From Bacteroidia bacterium (GTDB lineage: Bacteria; Bacteroidota; Bacteroidia; Chitinophagales; Chitinophagaceae): 64,000 nucleotides of DNA. Below the pieces are notes generated by a model, which did no database searches, had not been told where the DNA came from, and saw only the letters and a program-made list of their open reading frames with translations. The position numbers and the translations under genes were made by a program. Below, piece after piece: positions 62,393 to 64,000 of this stretch. The DNA lies in the NCBI GenBank assembly GCA_030426665.1, contig JAUHYD010000016.1:45797-109796 (forward strand), written 5' to 3'. The first letter of the stretch is position 1. Each line of letters begins with the position of its first letter.

Positions 62393-62533
62393 GCCGTTTT
62401 GATACTAATTTAATGGTAACTGTGTTTTTTGAAGTTCGGCGTGAGAATAATTGCGGTAGAGTATAGTAAGTACAAAAGCAAAAAAGCGGTTGAGCAATGC
62501 CCAACCGCTTGGTATTCTAAATCGTCTTTCTGC

Positions 62534-62988
62534 TTATATCAGACTTACACTTCTGTTTACAAACTCTGTAAGGTCTGCACCGGTAAGCAACCCTTGCGAC
62601 AGCATCGCCAGGTCAAAAGCTTGTTTTGCCAGTTTGCCTTGTTCTGCATCTTTGGCTTCAAGTATTTTGCTCACTAATTTGTGGTTGCTGTTAATAGAGA
62701 CATTATAATTGTCCGGTAATGCGCCATAGAAGTTCATACCTCCACCGCCGCCCATGGCAGCCATATCTTTCATTCTACGCATGAACTCATCCATAGTTAC
62801 AGATACCGGCAATTCATCAGGGCCCATTGCCTCAACTTTTACCGTCATGTTTGGCTTGCTGATAGCTTTCTCAAATATTTCCTTCACTTTAGTTGTCTGC
62901 TCTTCGTTCAGTACAGACTCTATTTTTTCGTCTTTTTCTATCAGCTTTTCTACTACGTCGGCATCTACACGTTTTAGTGCTTTTTTTT
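62534..62988 (-). pseudogene. htpG: C-terminal remnant of htpG (Hsp90 chaperone)
   Basis: About 145 residues match the C-terminal dimerisation domain of HtpG: RVDADVVEKLIEKDE, MDEFMRRMKDMAAMGGGGGMNFYGALPDN and KLAKQAFDLAMLSQGLLTGADLTEFVNRS. The ATPase and middle domains (about 480 residues) are absent. At 62981-62989 the gene fragment joins an A9 run shared with a decayed IS3-family orfA. The remnant keeps a normal stop but has no start of its own; the ATG at 63019 lies in the transposase part. An intact htpG elsewhere is possible. Confidence 0.82.
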
Positions 62989-63230
62989 TCGAGCACGTCC
63001 CGAAGCTTCTGTTTATCACGAGTAAGGTCAGTAAGGTTAGCTAAAATACTGTGAAGCTTAATATTTCCCTCCTCTAAGTGCCTCAATTTCCGGAGCTCCT
63101 GCACCCCCGACCAGCCATATTTTTTTTCAATTATAAAACGTAGTTCCGACATAATTCTGATACAGCAACCAGCCTACGACTACTTGAGCGAAAATATGTT
63201 CTGCGCTCCTTTAAATTTGTTCCTGTTCAT
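62985..63230 (-). pseudogene. decayed IS3-family (IS407-type) transposase orfA
   Basis: Pieces of OrfA appear in order in different frames on the minus strand. They are NRNKFKGAQNIFSLK from the ATG at 63230, then VSELCRNY, then TTFYN followed by TGA where Trp (TGG) is usual, then KKYGWSGVQELRKLRHLEEGN and DLTRDKQKLRDVLEKK. This order is that of OrfA proteins (ATFYNWKKKYGG..SELRRLRQLEEEN...DVL.KK). There are at least two frameshifts and stop codons in two frames, so it is dead. No orfB or clear terminal inverted repeat was found; a deletion joined it to htpG. Confidence 0.72.
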
Positions 63231-63636
63231 AAAGTTATTTTCATTTTTTTTAATGTACCAATAGTGTCTCGATTTTTGAAATTTACAACTGTTCGGATTT
63301 GTGTAGGGGAGACGTCATCCGGATGCTATGAATTGATTGGGGTTTGACACAAGAATATTGATTGTTTTTTGGGGAAATGCGTTGTACTATCGATAGCCAT
63401 ACTTTTCCTGAAAAATGATAATTCTGTGTTTTTTATTTGAAAATGTAAACTGAATTAATTTAAAGGCTATTGTTCTGTAATCCGGTAATTGTTGATATTG
63501 ATTAATCAGCGAGAAGGTTTTGATTTTTGCATTATGTTAACGAAGCTTTTGCATGTAAATAAAAACTCATTAGCTCTTTTTATTTCTGAAAAAAAGAGTG
63601 AATATTGTATAATAAATTTCAAAAACATCTATTGTT
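63231..63636. other. intergenic region upstream of the last gene
   Basis: 406 bp, A/T-rich, between the orfA remnant and the partial Ig-repeat gene. No gene, repeat or clear promoter was recognised; a small open frame at 63489-63680 shows no family features. Confidence 0.4.
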
Positions 63637-64000
63637 ATGAATCATTACTTACACACAAAATTGTCAGGTCCCGAATTTAGTAGTCCTAGTCCTGTTTTTT
63701 ACGGATTGCGAACTAAGGTTTGTAACTTCCTTCACGGGGTGGCATTTATTGCGTTAGCGATTTTTTTTGTTGGAATGTCTAATGTGGCGTTTGCAGCCCC
63801 GAATATTACCGGAACATTGCAGGTGTGTGTTGGAAACACAACGACATTAACGGGAACGCCTACCGGAGGTACTTGGACAAGTGATGACACTTCTGTGGCA
63901 ACGATAGATGAGAGTTCAGGGTTAGTAACGGGGGTGGCAAATGGTACAGTTATCATTAGTTATGTTGAGTCTGGTATTACCTATACGGATACATTAACGG
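63637..64000 (+). CDS. Ig-repeat secreted protein (3' end missing)
   Basis: The frame is open to the right edge; 121 residues are visible. A long N-terminal extension of ~33 residues precedes a hydrophobic signal (GVAFIALAIFFVGMSNVAFA), as in many large T9SS-exported proteins. At once an Ig-like repeat begins: NITGTLQVCVGNTTTLTGTPTGGTWTSDDTSVATIDESSGLVTGV. This is the same repeat type as in the 2675-residue and 1047-residue proteins. A T9SS sorting domain is expected beyond the edge. The start ATG is the only one that gives a signal peptide. Confidence 0.8.
   Translation, partial: MNHYLHTKLSGPEFSSPSPVFYGLRTKVCNFLHGVAFIALAIFFVGMSNVAFAAPNITGTLQVCVGNTTTLTGTPTGGTWTSDDTSVATIDESSGLVTGVANGTVIISYVESGITYTDTLT

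Noticed and set aside
62277..62504. N-terminal extension of cca
   Set aside because: Codes for translated low-complexity repeat DNA and crosses the -7 box; the conserved start is at 62276.
62981..62989. Programmed -1 frameshift between the transposase remnant and htpG
   Set aside because: The A9 run resembles IS3 slippery sites, but joining the two frames needs a +1 shift or loss of one A, and the upstream orfA is already broken.

Overview
The window is chromosomal DNA of a member of the Bacteroidota, most likely from the Chitinophagaceae or a close relative. Five secreted proteins are typical of the phylum: two with SBBP or NHL propeller repeats, one giant Ig-like protein, one Omp28-like protein and one Ig-like protein cut by the right edge. 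The first four end in type IX secretion (T9SS) sorting domains. Many genes are preceded by the Bacteroidota -7 promoter box TAnnTTTG, and recognisable Shine-Dalgarno sequences are rare. lpxK, lptC and lptC-linked outer-membrane genes show a Gram-negative envelope with lipid A. No tRNA, rRNA operon, CRISPR array, prophage or intact insertion sequence was seen.

Layout. 1-8.4 kb: a TMTC-type membrane glycosyltransferase with TPRs (cut by the left edge), a membrane transglutaminase, a TraB/GumN protein, a GT2 glycosyltransferase overlapping rsmG, and a YebC-family regulator. 8.6-11 kb: an SGNH-like/MBOAT acyl-transfer pair. 11.5-20 kb: an accessory stretch with a CPBP-like membrane protein, a DUF6544-like protein, an ArsR/AHSA1 operon with a readable double operator, small lipoprotein and secreted unknowns, a terminase-like HTH protein and an Omp28-like T9SS protein. 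These sit among several families of short palindromic intergenic repeats. 20-24 kb: a 1047-residue SBBP/Ig T9SS protein whose upstream region holds what looks like an internally deleted cobalamin riboswitch, followed by a five-copy 51-bp repeat array.

24-31.4 kb: housekeeping and redox genes (aldehyde dehydrogenase, phosphohexomutase, truncated haemoglobin, RNase P RNA, fdhD with a small partner, a NUDIX protein, an outer-membrane barrel, ubiE/menG). 31.5-39.6 kb: one 2675-residue adhesin-like protein with 14 Ig-like repeats, two P-domains, three PKD-like repeats and a recent 438-bp internal duplication. 39.7-45.7 kb: lpxK, a LysE exporter, a secreted HEXXH protein, then a sigma factor / small protein / ClpP operon that looks like a regulated-proteolysis unit. 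46-55 kb: an NHL T9SS protein, lon, a GT2 enzyme, a TsaC-type enzyme, a dehydrogenase, a divergent Fur-family/MerC pair with two palindromic operators, and a saccharopine dehydrogenase-like enzyme. 55.3-62.3 kb, all on the minus strand: smpB, accD, lptC, an outer-membrane protein, coaX, a class III aminotransferase and cca.

The right end carries a decayed IS3-family OrfA joined to the C-terminal end of htpG (a chimeric pseudogene), and the start of another Ig-repeat secreted protein. At six genes the -7 box lies only 3-8 nt before the start codon. This both fixes the start and suggests leaderless transcripts. The most interesting items are the sigma/ClpP operon, the two readable operator systems (ArsR and Fur/MerC), the truncated riboswitch, the palindromic repeat families with compensatory changes, and the IS3-htpG scar.
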